Shown: piece after piece, positions 12,853-25,000 of the stretch
Layout: each line of letters opens with the position of its first letter
Position numbering within the stretch: position 1 is the first letter of the stretch
Assembly: GCA_004794785.1 (NCBI GenBank)
Contig: SJOL01000802.1
Location: forward strand, 2,702,010-2,766,009
From: Opisthorchis felineus
Taxonomy: Eukaryota > Platyhelminthes > Trematoda > Opisthorchiida > Opisthorchiidae
Direction of reading: 5' to 3'
DNA: 64,000 nt
Notes under the pieces: model-generated
Databases searched by the model: none
Seen by the model: the letters and a program-made list of their open reading frames with translations, nothing else
Told to the model about the DNA's origin: nothing
Translations under genes and position numbers: made by a program

Positions 12853-15349
12853 TTTTGTACACAGCCGTTATCAATACCGATAGAGCATTTGATCTTGTCA
12901 CTGGAATTTTGTGGTTTGCCTTCCCACAAAACATGCGGGGCTCGAAACTGTTAGTTGTTCTGAATGTGACTGACAAGGCAGTTGAAGCAGCGCCAGTATT
13001 GCCTCTACTGTTTCCGTCGTAAAGTACCCCTCATTAACTTGATCGAAATGATGAGTTGCTGTGCACTGCGTTACGCTACTTTCGGAAAGGCTTTGCTCCA
13101 CACCATACTACAAAAGTGAAATTCCTCAAAACATTTCGACCACTGCAAGTGTTGTTAAAAAACTGTTTTTGACATCAGCTGACTTTTCAGAAAGCCTGTC
13201 CTCTGTTATTCTGGTCGATCGTTTCTTCGACGGTTTGCTTCTTTAAATTTTTGTAGCAAAAATTGTCTTCCTAGAGGATATTCCAGTCCTTAAAAGTCTT
13301 TCCTGAGTCGATCAATGCGTGCAACTGAATTGGCTGAGAACGGAGTAAACGCATATTTTACCCCGTGACACTGAATGGAAAAAGTCTAATCCTAAATGAG
13401 TCAGCTGGGCTTGGTTAGCATTTGACCGTTTCATTGGCAGCCAAGAACATTAGAAAAATAGCGAACTTTATGTCGCTTTAGGGAAACCAACGGTTGTGTT
13501 CTTCAAAGAGCTCTCTTGAAGTACTAAACACAAAATAAATGTTATCTTTCTTGTTGAAAACGTTCGTTTGGACGAAATATTTCCGTAACCATCTCGCGTG
13601 CAAACGTTTGGTAACCAAACGGTGTACACCACAGCTGCATGTTTATAAAGCATTTCCCACGCCTAATGTGGTGTTCCGTTAGTCCTATCGGGTTATTTCA
13701 AATGGCCCTGAGAAATCCAGTCATTGATCCAGTCCCAATCGAAGCCTGATTTCGAGAGTTTAAGGATATGCGGTGATGGAAACAATCCAAAATTTGCAAC
13801 TAATTGAATCGAAAACTTTCTACAAAATACGTCAATGTGGAGAGGCTGTGTAGTCCCATCGGTTACTCGATATTACTGCTCAAGTTTCGTCGTTGTCGGT
13901 GTGATGACGGAACAAGTTAAGAATCGAGGAATTCCCGTAATAGGTAAGCATGGTAAGCATGAGCCTTGATTTCACACTTGTCAATAAAACCGGTGCTGTT
14001 TTCTGTCCACCTCAGATATATATTCGTTTTAAGCTACCGGTTCCACATAGATTTTTATACGACAAGAGTATCTTCTGGAAACCCTCTCGAAATTATGCAC
14101 TACGCATAAACTTTATCAGTAGTGCAAATTATTTGAGTACAAATGGCGAAGGGCACGCCACGCCGCTGCTTTTCTTGGTTTTCTGTTGTTTTTTTTTTCT
14201 TCAAATATTTGAATCTGTGTGAAATGTCCCTTCATGGGAGGTTTTTTCCACAGGACAGAAACAAGTGTGCTTCAGCATGAGAGATATGTTAATAACTGCG
14301 CTGTGCTGAACTGCCCTTTATCAGGGGCCAAGAGCACAAACAGATATCAAACGACTTTGTTCCAAGAGCAAAATCCGTGTGACCGTGCTCGTTGTTTGTT
14401 GCAGAGCAATTCTTGCGCTTTCCTTCCCAGCAATATACAAGCTTACACGGTGGCCTTTTCGTCCTGAGGTCTTTTGGGGCAATGGGCAGATTTCTGTGTG
14501 GACACGAGACCGCCGTCGACAATGAAGACCACAGTCTGATTGACGTAGGCTTTAAGTCGGCGTCATAATATAGCTGAATATGACAGTATCAAACAACGTC
14601 ACGATTTTATTCAACCTAGTACAAGGTTCACCCCGGAAATAGGTGAACGGAAGTGGAGTTGCAACACTGCACAAAAGTAAACTGACCTTAGTGACAAGTT
14701 CAACGTCACAGTGTGAATACTCCCCGCTTATCTATGCTGATGGTCGATGAGACGGACATATTGCTAGCTTTCACAAGAACTTGGATATGTGTTCGGCTAA
14801 GAATCTCCTTGGCCCATATTGAGTCGTAAACAAATCACTATGAATCCAAAAACCTTCGCCCCATTTTTGAAGGGTTTTATCCGGATCTGGGAGAGATAAG
14901 CGTACAAATTTCTCAGATATTCGAGGTGTCAATTGTCCATCAAAAATTCATGACAACTCCAAAGTTTCAAACAACTTGCCAGTGTTTTAGTCTCTGTAAG
15001 TAAAATATGCTGACTCCATCAACGTTCACCTAGAACATAATGTTTAATCCAGTTCATACGGTGTTGTTTAACAAACTGGATGGTCGTCGACATCCTGGTG
15101 AGTCGTGAGAGGTTTTGCAAACAGGCTATTAAATCCTGGATACTGTTTATCTGCTTCCGTTCAAATACTTCAGAGGGAAACCGTCTTGGGTTGCTGTGTT
15201 TTACTCTAAACTGTCCACGATTGAGTAGGACGGCCACTCCAAAATGTGCAGTGGATAGACACACCAATAATAGTGACGAAAAGAATATACCTTGAAAATG
15301 ACCGTGAGTACAGCTTCCTAATTCAAATATGGTACAGCAAATTTCATCC
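12853..15349. other. intergenic, no feature recognised
   Basis: Short frames only and no recognised domain. A T-rich tract lies near 14185-14205. Confidence 0.5.
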
Positions 15350-15505
15350 GAGATTTCGTGCTGTAAGTGAAGCCAACCAGCAGTGCGGATCTCACGAAAC
15401 TCCGAGGAGTCTTGAACATGTGACCTCCAGGCTAGTTGTTGGAACACTTAACCGTTTGGCTATGAGCGGCTGGTCAGCGGTTTGATTAGCTCTCACAATC
15501 ATCAA
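15350..15505 (-). mobile_element. repeat B, minus copy of an inverted pair
   Basis: Blocks gcagtgcggatctcacg, a degenerate B-box, taaccgtttggc, ggctggtcagcggtttgatt and agctctcac match 58150-58240. It is followed about 70 bases on by a plus copy at 15575, so the two form an inverted pair. Confidence 0.65.
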
Positions 15506-15574
15506 TCTATAAGTGGAAGAAGAAGAAGAAGGAAGAATAATTTCACAAGCTTGGTGATATTTCCTTGTAAGGAG

Positions 15575-15790
15575 TCGTCACTTGAGCAACCAGTCAATAC
15601 TTGACCACGTGATGTGGTGCAAGCTAATCACAATGCTGATAAGGCGCGCGTGACTGAACGACTAAGTGTGCATGCTATTAGCCCGGAGGTCACGGGTTCG
15701 ATACCTCCTACGTAAGTCTTGTGAGATATGCATTGCTCAGGAATCCTGGGTAATAATGAGATGTAGTGCTTCTCAGTTTTTCAGAATAGA
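15575..15790 (+). mobile_element. repeat B, plus copy with tRNA-like head
   Basis: Carries gaccacgtgatg, then a tRNA-like head gtgactgaacgactaagtg and a B-box cacgggttcgatacctcc. The head resembles the A-box of Leu/Ser-type tRNAs (GNNGAACGGTTAAG). The tail gtgagatatgcattgctcag matches the plus copy at 58535-58790. Confidence 0.65.
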
Positions 15791-16303
15791 ATGGTTTCAC
15801 TGACAGGATAAAATATCTATTGAAACTTACCTCGTACTTCCAACAGTAAATAAAGTCCATTTCTGTATATCGATGTCTGTTACGAATTAGCCCGTAAAAA
15901 CCTTACCTTTTAAGAAAGTAATCGGGTCAAATTTGTGCTAGAAAGAATTAGACAGTTTCCTTTTAGACGACGTTGAATGGTTAGAAGTGGCTAAAAAGTG
16001 CAGCTAAGTTCAGTGTTTATCATTTTTGAATTCCAAACGATTTTGCATGAATTAAGCTGGTTACTGAATGTATGAGCAAGATGTGTAAGCCAGATATCAA
16101 ATAGGTCTAAGCATTGCCGCACTGTGGGTGAAAATCAGATAGTAAACTTCAGCAAACCGAAAGGTCAAAAGTTCAAAAATTCCAAGGCCCCAACGCATGT
16201 AATTAATTAATGAATTTGGCTGGAGCCATAATTACAAATCGATAATGATAGACAGGTTATTTTATAAGACAAACTACTCAGAACGGCGCTGCGGACCCCT
16301 TAT

Positions 16304-16356
16304 CAACACACGACCGGTTTCGCTCCTCCTCTTCGGAATCATCAGATAGGCGAAGT
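16304..16356 (-). ncRNA. hammerhead ribozyme-like motif (copy a)
   Basis: On the minus strand: cgcctat, CTGATGA, a 17-base segment, GAAA, then CCGGTC and gtgtgttg. Both core segments and the GUC cleavage triplet are intact. The pair closing stem II next to the core is U against C instead of G-C, so activity may be impaired. Confidence 0.6.
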
Positions 16357-16619
16357 CCCCGAGTTTCCCTTAACCTCAAGCTCAACTTGAGCCCTTCAAA
16401 CTGGACAGGTTTCGACAGATACTCTCATTAGCACGCGAAGTTCGTTTTGACAGGAGACTTGGCTTAATCCATCTGAGTTTCTTGTTCATGATAATTATCT
16501 TCAGCTGAATGTGCTGCATGAGGCCGCCTCATTTTTTTTAGTTGGTACGATACTTGAGATGTCGCAATACACTGTTTGGACGCAACACACTACTCATAAG
16601 GTTGCTGAAAACGCCCCGA

Positions 16620-16671
16620 CAACTAACGACCGGTTTTTGCCTTCCTGTTCCGGCTCATCAGATAGATGCAG
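16620..16671 (-). ncRNA. hammerhead ribozyme-like motif (copy b, damaged)
   Basis: On the minus strand CTGATGA is intact and stem II GCC/GGC is possible, but GAAA has become AAAA. The stem III and cleavage segment ACCGGTC is kept. Stem I is poorly paired, so the copy is probably inactive. Confidence 0.5.
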
Positions 16672-16830
16672 TCCTTACGTTTTACCTGAACTCAAATTAT
16701 ACAAAATTCCTGATCTACATCCATTTGTACACTAATCTGGTTGTAACGATAAATCCAGCCAGAATTCAATCAAGTATCATGTTACTCCAAACTGATGTGC
16801 AAAGCAGTGAGTGTTCTTTAAATGCTTGGA

Positions 16831-16883
16831 CAGCACACTACCGGTTTCGCCCTTCCTTTTCGGACTCATCAGGTAGACGCAGT
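16831..16883 (-). ncRNA. hammerhead ribozyme-like motif (copy c, intact core)
   Basis: On the minus strand: gtctac, CTGATGA, stem II gtcc/gggc around a 9-base loop, GAAA, CCGGTA, then gtgtgc. All conserved core bases are present and the cleavage triplet is GUA, which hammerheads accept. Stem I pairs gtctac with gtgtgc with one mismatch. Stem III is the short self-complementary ACCGGT with no loop, as in dimer-active minimal hammerheads. Confidence 0.65.
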
Positions 16884-17224
16884 GCCCCCAGCTTTCGTCA
16901 ATTCTATGTTTTACCTGAGTCCTCCAAATTGGACAGGCTTCGACAGATATTCTCATTTGGGCTTTCATCTGGGTTCTCGTCCGGGTTTTCAGAGGAGACC
17001 CAACTGAATATCTCGCTAATGAGATCCTTCACCTAAATGTACCGCCCAAAGGTCGTCTTATGTTTCAGTTGGTACGGTATTTGAGATATCGCGTTATGTT
17101 TTTCTTGGGGGAATACGCTTCACATAAGCTTGCTGGAAATTTTTCGACTGTTCCCAACAGCTTTCTCTATTACGTTAGGCGGCGTCTGGAGTTTCCGTAA
17201 AGTCTTCGACACCCCACAGCAGTC

Positions 17225-17490
17225 TTATGAGCCGTTTTCATTATGAAAATATAGTACGATATCTCGAATATCGTACCAAATGAAAAATGAGGCGGCCTTT
17301 GTATACCACATTCAGTTGAAGAATCTCATCAACGAGAGATTGCGGTAATATTTGGTAGATTCTCCCGTTGAAACCGAATTGGCGTGAAATGATTTAACTT
17401 TCCGAATTTCGTGCAACCTGGGTTTAAAGAGAACATAAAATTGACAGAAATTCAACGACCGCATCTATCTAATAAGTCGAATATGGAGGG
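17225..17490 (+). repeat. repeat D, plus copy cut in its hammerhead
   Basis: Opposite orientation to the adjacent cluster. It starts with acgatatctcgaatatcgta and has cacattcagttgaagaat. It ends at cgcatctatctaataagtcg, which corresponds to the stem I and CTGATGA start with changed core bases. Confidence 0.65.
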
Positions 17491-18059
17491 GCAACACCGA
17501 ATAAACCCCACATGGACCAGAGAAGAGAGGACAGATTTATTGATAAAAAAACACAATTCTAATGCTTCCTTGACATTCGTCTCACTGCAGCTTTAAATGA
17601 ACGGATGGACAACATGAGAGATGGGGACCGGACCGACCGGATCCTCTCAGAAAGGGGAGCGGAGCACACTGAGAAACACGCACTGAGAAGACTGCTGAAA
17701 GATAGGCGAATCCAAAACCACACATTGTCGAATGTGAAAGGTGTCTGAGACAGAATCAGTTCAAGCAGACTCTGAGCTCACCATGGAACCGACCGTCCTC
17801 ATTATTCCCCTGGGAGGTCACGTGCAGACAGTTTTTGCGTTGACAGACTGCTCTCGACCGTATAATAACTATTTTACAAAAGTAATCCAAGTGATATTTT
17901 GCTATTTTGCTGTTCTATGTGTCGCATTTTACGTAGGCTTTCGCAACAACACGATCATTCTCCACATTCAAAGCCTGAGTTTTCCCAGGGGGTTATGCGG
18001 CTCGTCCTTGGAGGCTTCATAAAGTGCACTAATTAAGGTCTGCGACCGTTGGCATTGTG

Positions 18060-18312
18060 GGGGAGATTTGGGGTTTTTTACTGGAGGTTTCGTCCTGCAA
18101 GTTAAATCAATCTATGGTGAAAAGCCGAGATGCACTGAAACGAACCTCCAGTAGGGAAAGTCTAACCCAAGACCTCCAGATTAATTAACCTTCCAGCTAC
18201 GAGTGGCTGAACGGCTCTCACCTAGGCAGAATGAACCGCCGCTCATCTAACAAGCACGGGACCCACATCATATGGTCACAGGTGTTGACTGGCTCCTCGA
18301 GTGACGACTTCT
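18060..18312 (-). mobile_element. repeat B, minus copy
   Basis: Blocks tttcgtcctg, atggtgaaaagccgagatgc, a degenerate B-box zone, gctacgagtggctgaacg, ctctcacctaggcagaatga and gactggctcctcgagtgacg follow the order of the copy at 58065-58330. Confidence 0.65.
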
Positions 18313-20129
18313 CAGGACAAAATCTCCAAAAAAATTTCTGTGATATTCCGAGGGCAGCAAAACTTCGCACTGGACTTCACAGCCAACTGGGTATGCTCGA
18401 GAAATGTTCCTCACTCATTGTTCTGATCATTCATACAGAACCATTCTAACAGCGGTTCACCGCATTTTATTCGTAACAAGTACATCGGCTTCATTGCCTC
18501 AACTATCATTTTATCCGAATCCCACCTTCCGTTTTTTACGTTCCCCGATGCACTGAGAGGAACTTGGGTTATTCTAATAGAACTAACTGAGGCTCAGGAT
18601 CGTGGAAACCCAGAATTAGTAATGCACTTTAAGTCTGGAAACGGTCTGTCGGGACTCACGGTCGACCGACTGGCTGGTCTCTGCCAAGCCGATCCGACGA
18701 ACACAGAGTCAGCCCATATTTCGACAGGTCAACAATTCCCAAACCGAGTAGGAAACTTAAGTAGTTACAACGTGCATGGCTGTCCATGGGATGGCATAAT
18801 GTCAGGACACCCACACCCTGACTGGAGAATATGTAGAGCCCTGAACGAAAGTCATGGGCTCAAAATCATGACCACAAGGCAGCGGGTGAGTGCCGGCATA
18901 ATACTACAGTAGTATACGTTTTTTAAGAAGCAAATCACCGTGATTCTTCCAACCCCCAACCTGGAGGACCAAGAGAATGTCTGTCAGACTTGTGTCCGCT
19001 GACCAGCCTGTAACCCCAGTATAACTCAGTGGGTCATGGAGATACACAAACCATCAAATCGCTACAACGTATAGTCTCTTAGCAGTGACAACTTGAATGG
19101 ACAGCAAGCTGGATAACTGGAAGGACGGTTGGCAATGTTTACTATACCCCAACAACCGTGTCGCTTTCAGATGCCCCCCAACAAATTCACACTGCTGTGA
19201 CTTTACAAACTACGCCTGCTCAGGACGCTTTTGACAAGCTAGTTCCTGTTTAGACATAAATGAATTCGTGTTCACCATCTTGGCAGACGGAGAAAATCGA
19301 TGGTGAAAAGCACTGCGGATTTATTTTGAAATCTTGCAAGGAATCAAACTGCACCTCTTTGGTCCCAGCAATACAAACCATGAAAAGTGAAGCTGTGACC
19401 TTCCGACACGGTAACAATGCTCCATGTTAAAAGACAATGTTCAAGCCACAATAGTACGTCACGTGATTGGGCGAACAAGAGGCTTCCTAAACTATTCGAA
19501 AAGCGTAATACATGAAACAACTCCCATATGACTTGATGCACACCGGTAAAAATTCCCCGCGCTTCACCCCAGTCGTCTGCCTGGTACATACAATTGCTTC
19601 AGGACTGGAGAGAAGGGCGGATCCTGTCACTTGACGTTAACACTGCTTTTGGTCTTTGAGAACAAAAGGTTTCTACTCGGGAGAAATTCAGGGGAAGTTG
19701 CTGAGCTTTATCTGACCAACCATTTTCACTTACTTTAATGACCTACGTTCTTTTCCCCTCCTCACTTAACAGTGCCTTTCCCTTTTTTTCTAACCAAGGA
19801 TCTTCATTGCTGATGACTCTGTGAAATGGAATTAACGAACTGTTGCACCAGTTTCGTCTTTCTAAGGAATCTCCAATTAGACCTCTTTCATCCATGTTAT
19901 TTCTCACTTGCAACTTAGTCTATAATTCCATTTTATTTGCCCGTGAATGTATTTTGTCAACCTACCCTTCATTTTCAGTCCTATCCGTTAAATATCATTG
20001 CATACACTGCCTTCAGTTTGCCTGTTTTCTTCCCTTTCCGGTCGATTCAGATTTCTAACGGCGGAACCCGGATTGATTTTAGTTTATATCTTCTTTCTGA
20101 TGATGACTGGGTTGTAGAATAAAAAACAG

Positions 20130-20240
20130 GCCCCTGCATGTTTTTGAACCCGCGTCGCAATTGATTGGGAAACAAAAACACTTTGACTGGTGAGCAATCA
20201 TCACTCGATTAAAACCCGACTGAGCTAATCAATATGGCCC
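20130..20240 (-). mobile_element. tRNA-like SINE fragment
   Basis: On the minus strand an A-box match (TTAGCTCAGTCGG) is followed about 80 bases later by a B-box-like GCGGGTTCAAAAAC. The spacing and mismatches fit a decayed tRNA-derived element better than a working tRNA gene. Confidence 0.45.
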
Positions 20241-21706
20241 GTAGATCAATAATAACCAGAAAGTAAGGATAAAGGGTTGACAAGAGTTCTGGCAACTGTT
20301 AGTGGAATGCTCGCAGGCCAGACTGCTCTTTTAGCTGTTTCACTCATGGCAGGAGGTCGGTAGTTACCCACAGTTTCAAGAAAATTCTGACGGAGGAAAC
20401 CGCCAAAAGGAACCATTGTAGAATTAAGTGACATGATGAGACTGGAACATGGTGACAGTTTCCTTCAGCCAGGGGTGCTGTTGCTATGGCGACGTTGTGG
20501 AATATATGTAGCTCTGCTGTGATGCTTGGTTATCGATACAGTCACCGAGCTGGATTGCCATCTAACTGTCAAGCTCGGCGAACGGACCAACTGCAACGCC
20601 GCACGCTTTAGCTTGGTTGTGTTCTTGAGTGTCTATTTGGGACGCGCAACTTCCAGGAGAACTCGTAGTCAAAAATATCACTAGGTGAAGCATGCTTCTT
20701 CGAGGGAGGCAATTTTGCAAGAGGGACCACAATAAACAGATAATATAAGACAAGTTTTTGCACCTGTATTTACGGCTAATTCCATCAAGATTATTCTTGC
20801 CTACACAAAAAAATCGTTAAGTTACCTCATCGATCGATAATTAACTAACCTAATAACGTACTGGTCAGTTAGTGTGAAACTTTTGACCAATTAACTGGTC
20901 GCTTATTAATTCATTTGAGGCATAGCAGGATGCTTAGCGTCCTAGAAGCTTGCCGAATCATGAGATTGACCCACACGTGAAACGGGTCAAACGGGTCAAA
21001 GATCTACGGTTGTGCCCTCAAGAGGTGCCTCTGGACGAAAGACAACTCTCAAAAGAGGCCTCTTTTGCCGGATTCCAGGTAGGTTTCTTTTCCTCCAGGA
21101 GCCCACATAAGCCTCCGTAAGTGGTCCGAGATTTCGTCCTCCTCCGGCTTATTTACGTCCTGCCCAAATGATAGGCTAATCGACTTCGCCACCACACTAG
21201 TTTCAACTTCTAAGAAAAAAACTTACTCTAGCTTCCTTCATATTGAAAGGAAAGACATCACGCTAGAATACCTTCTTCCTGGTGATATTCGTTTGTCTCT
21301 CAATGTTGGCATTTGTCATAATCATTAAAAGTATGGGGAGGAGATGAGATTTTTAGAGGTTGATTCCACGTGTATTCAACCCATGGGTCTGCTCATCTCT
21401 TAACCACCTCGATATTTCACAGTCATCCGAGCTTCACATTGAACGAAGACAAAATTCCAGTTTTGGAATGGTCAGACAATCCGTGACCTCCAATATGATT
21501 TTTATGGCATTTCTTTTTTTAAAAAAATATCACTTTGTGCGTGCAAATCACCTGGCGTCCAGTGGCCCACCTACCCACTCACAAACCCGCAAAAATTCCG
21601 AGCAATGCTGTGTGCAGCGACCTGTTGCATGAGCACTCGACCAAGCGCAATTCATTCGGTAGCGGGCGCCACATCCACTAGCGTAAGGTTACATGCATGG
21701 TGTTGT

Positions 21707-21707
<1 letters not shown>

Positions 21708-21751
<44 letters not shown>
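21708..21751. repeat. (CA)n microsatellite upstream of the gene
   Basis: Twenty-two uninterrupted CA units, seen directly, about 210 bases before the tetraspanin start codon. Confidence 0.97.
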
Positions 21752-21752
<1 letters not shown>

Positions 21753-21879
21753 GTGCAGCGGTGTGCAGTCGCACGCACGCACTCACGCACACACTCGCAC
21801 GCTCCTCAATCGATTGGTCGATATCGGTGGACGAATCGCTAGACGAATTGCGTGATGTGCGACGAGACAGTGATGAAAC

Positions 21880-21961
21880 GCGAACTTGACACAGTCAATT
21901 TCACTTGTTCCGCTCAGTTGTGCGACTTGTGCGCCAACTTGGTTTCACTTTTCACGGAATC
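21880..21961 (+). promoter_or_regulatory. putative 5' UTR of the tetraspanin gene
   Basis: An in-frame TGA at 21887 is followed by 72 bases without ATG before the start at 21962, so this stretch is probably untranslated leader. A (CA)n tract lies about 210 bases further upstream. No clear TATA box or trans-splice acceptor was seen, so the transcription start is unknown. Confidence 0.4.
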
Positions 21962-22021
21962 ATGAAGGCCTGTTTCGTTATCAGCAAAATCGCTTTGTTC
22001 GTTCTGAATTTTCTATTTGTG
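21962..22021 (+). CDS. tetraspanin exon 1 (residues 1-20)
   Basis: Encodes the short cytosolic N-terminus and the first half of TM1 ([12 protein letters not shown]). The donor GTAAGT follows at 22022, phase 0. There is no other in-frame ATG between the upstream stop (TGA at 21887) and this one. Confidence 0.92.
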
Positions 22022-25000
22022 GTAAGTACTGTCAAGCTTGATGAAGTGGCCGAATCGGAACGATTTTTTTTTGCAACTCTTCATTTTGTCATTTATTCCT
22101 AGAGATTCATTAGGGGTACCCATGCGGTCATTATATTTCAGGTGGTCGGTTTTCAGTGCTTACCATGAAAATGGTCTGAATTAATAGGCTAGCAACGCAG
22201 AAATTAGTCACCAAGATAACACCTGGTAAATTTGGTAATTTTTCCTAGAATCTGGACGTTTTTACTCATGTTTCTTGTGTATCACTTTCAGACCGGCGCC
22301 CAAGTTTTTGCGTTCCTCACTAAAATTGTTCCGCACCAGTGCACCTAGTGTGTTAAAGTCGACTTACCTCATCAATCGAGGCACATTGTTAGACGACAAC
22401 AATTGTGACTAGCGGTCTGTGGGCGATGCAAATTAGGGGGTTAATCGATCCACCCTAGCCTCCTGTTAAATCATACTGACGCTCCTTAATGTGCATACTC
22501 GTTGTCGGATGAGATCGGTTTCCAAATAGTATGCTATTGATAAGAAAGTTATGTGGGTCTACCAGGTCATAGACTGTCTGAAAAAAGATGGACGGTGTGG
22601 ACCGCATCGTTTAGCTTTTGCTTCATTCCTAACCGGTTCCCTCTACAAAACCTCCTGACAAAGCACTTGGGGGTGCGGGGTGATCGGTGAAAAGTAACGC
22701 AGTTCCAAACATCTCTAACTCAGGGGGAGTTCAGACAGCACGTCATTTGGAGTAGAATGGTTAGCAAACAAGATCCCATAAACCAGAAGTAGCTAGGAAC
22801 TCAGAAGTTTGTTCTCAAGTATTTTCTCAGTCACGATTCTTACAATCCAGCTAACTTGAGTTTGAGTCAAGACCCTTGCGTGTAAATTTGCTGTCGGTGT
22901 ATGCAATGTTTTTACGAGTCGAAGCAACACAGAGTTTGCAGCTTGTGCTCCGAACCAACATTCTCTCGGTGAACAGACTTCGCAAACACAAAGCTCATTT
23001 TGAAACAAAACTTGTGCTTGTGGGAATCATCAAAGTTGTAATTCTTGAACAACTGGGAAGTCTCCGCAAGAACCCTAATTCACCGAAGTTTCCTGAAAAT
23101 ATTTGAAGAAGTGTCCAATTCGTTCGCATCTTTTTGAAGGCGTTGTGTGATATAAATATTCTCCAGTCTATCGAAAGAACAAATCTTAGTACTGATTTGA
23201 CTTGCTTTTCCTGCTGGAACTGGTTGTTAAATTGCGCTTGCGGTTGGGCTGGTTGAGACGTCGAAAATTCCATTCTGGTCGTTTGTGAAACGTCTTGATA
23301 TATCACATCGGCAAGGATAAGAGGCACAAATTTCCAAACAGTTGACGCCAGGTAGTGAATTCAGTGTGACTAACTCTCAAATTGTGTGGTCTGAGCGGTG
23401 TCATGGTGAAAAACAAAAGAACAACATCCTTGAGAGGTAAAAAATACATGGTGAGAGGGTTCGTTCTATCACAGAATGATAGCCAATATTATGACTATCA
23501 GAACATGGAGGTCTCATTTCCAGAAGTTTACTGCACCATTTGTACCTGTGTCTTGTTTCTAAGCTTAAATAAATTTCGTTATAGCAGTGAACCCGACAGG
23601 CATCGGGTTGTTGTGAGCTGCTGCACTGCAGTCAAGCTGTGTCGTAGCTGTGACACCGCTGCAAATGTATTCTTGGATGAATTATCGGCCAAGTCGGTTC
23701 CGGTCTGAAAAACAACATCACATTCGAATCAGTAATGTAAGACCTTCCGGTAATGGCTTTATTCTTGTATGGTACATCATCCTCTGATGACAGGAGAAGG
23801 GCTTTCCGGCCCGGGTCTGGAAAGGGAGTAATTTCTCAAGAAGCGCATGCGATCCCAGCAAAGTTGTCTTCCTATGCAAAGGTTTATCCATGTAGTGGAT
23901 GACAGTCGTGAACTGAGTTTCCCCCCAGAGTGCATACTAACGGGCGAGACGAAACAAGGATATGGTGCACGACTTAAACCGACGTATGTTAAACTAGTAA
24001 ATTTCTTGCATAATTAACGAACACGACATGATCCCACCAAAATAACCACTCGCTGTGATACCACTTGTTAACATGTGTTATGGAGCTAAGTCTTGTCCAG
24101 GACACGCTTGAAACTTTTTTGTCAAATTTTTTGTACATTCATACCTCTCTGCAACAACCTATGATAAAACCGCTAGATAGAAAACCTTTATAGTGTTGCT
24201 ATGTGTAGCTTACCCGTGAATTTACGTAATCTAAGTTTTCGAACCAGTCGGCGTGGCCTATAAATTCCGGCTGTAATGGCTGGACAGTTTGTGATTCCAA
24301 TCGCATTTGTCTTGATTGTGGTGTTAACCGAAGGCAGTCGCACCAGAGAGGTGGTCTCCCTGCAGAGGTGTGCCATGGACCACTTCCAATGTACAATGGA
24401 ACGGATGAGACTCCCTCCAATCTTTGGAGGTTTTTGTCACTAATTTACTATTCTTGGTGGGGCTTTGGGTACCACAGCCATTTAAGATTCAAGCATTGCC
24501 ATCTGTCGATTGGGTCATGAATCGTTATCAAGGTCAACCGGCAGGTGTTTCTAAATTCTGCAGTCGAAGCTATTAATACGGTCCGTGATCTTGTAAAGGC
24601 TTAGTTGCAGTCTGCCTGACCATAATTAACGTTCATTATGTGTTCCAAATTAACAGCATAGTTGTTTTTCCTCAATTGAACGTAAGTACAACAGGTGCAA
24701 CTAAAGGTTGACGGAAACTCGGGGATTGCGTCTATCTGATGAGCCCCAAGAAGGGTAAAAACAGATTGTGGGCTGTCGAAGAGTTTTCAGCAAACTTATG
24801 AGTAGTGTGTTACGCCTAGTCCAACAATCCTCGTTAGTGTTGGCTAATACAGAAATCCTATGTGCGTACGGAAGTGACGGAGTGGGCAGGGTTCGCGTCG
24901 CAACAAATCTGTCTAGTTTAAATTTCGATGAACAGGTTCCTGGTCAATATAATACGAGAATTAAGGATTTTTCGCAAACAGAAGCGCAAGGCGGAGCGAA

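Larger units (their letters stand above)
16290..17220 (-). repeat. tandem cluster of hammerhead-bearing repeat D
   Basis: Reading the minus strand, three full hammerhead regions (at 16831-16883, 16620-16671 and 16304-16356) and one degraded one (about 17130-17200) recur every 210-320 bases. Each is embedded in shared sequence: gcgatatctcaaataccgtac, cattcagctgaag, gagaatatctgtcgaagcct and ggaaactcggggac. The same unit occurs singly at 17225, 24700, 53550 and 59190. No protein is encoded. Confidence 0.8.
17491..21707. other. intergenic upstream flank of the tetraspanin gene
   Basis: Contains repeat B at 18060-18312, a tRNA-like fragment at 20130-20240 and an 18-base perfect palindrome caaaagaggcctcttttg at 21050-21067. 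No host gene was recognised. Confidence 0.5.

Noticed and set aside
21905..21961. Upstream extension of the tetraspanin frame
   Set aside because: It begins at TTG, not ATG. The first ATG after the in-frame stop is at 21962, which gives the usual short tetraspanin N-terminus.
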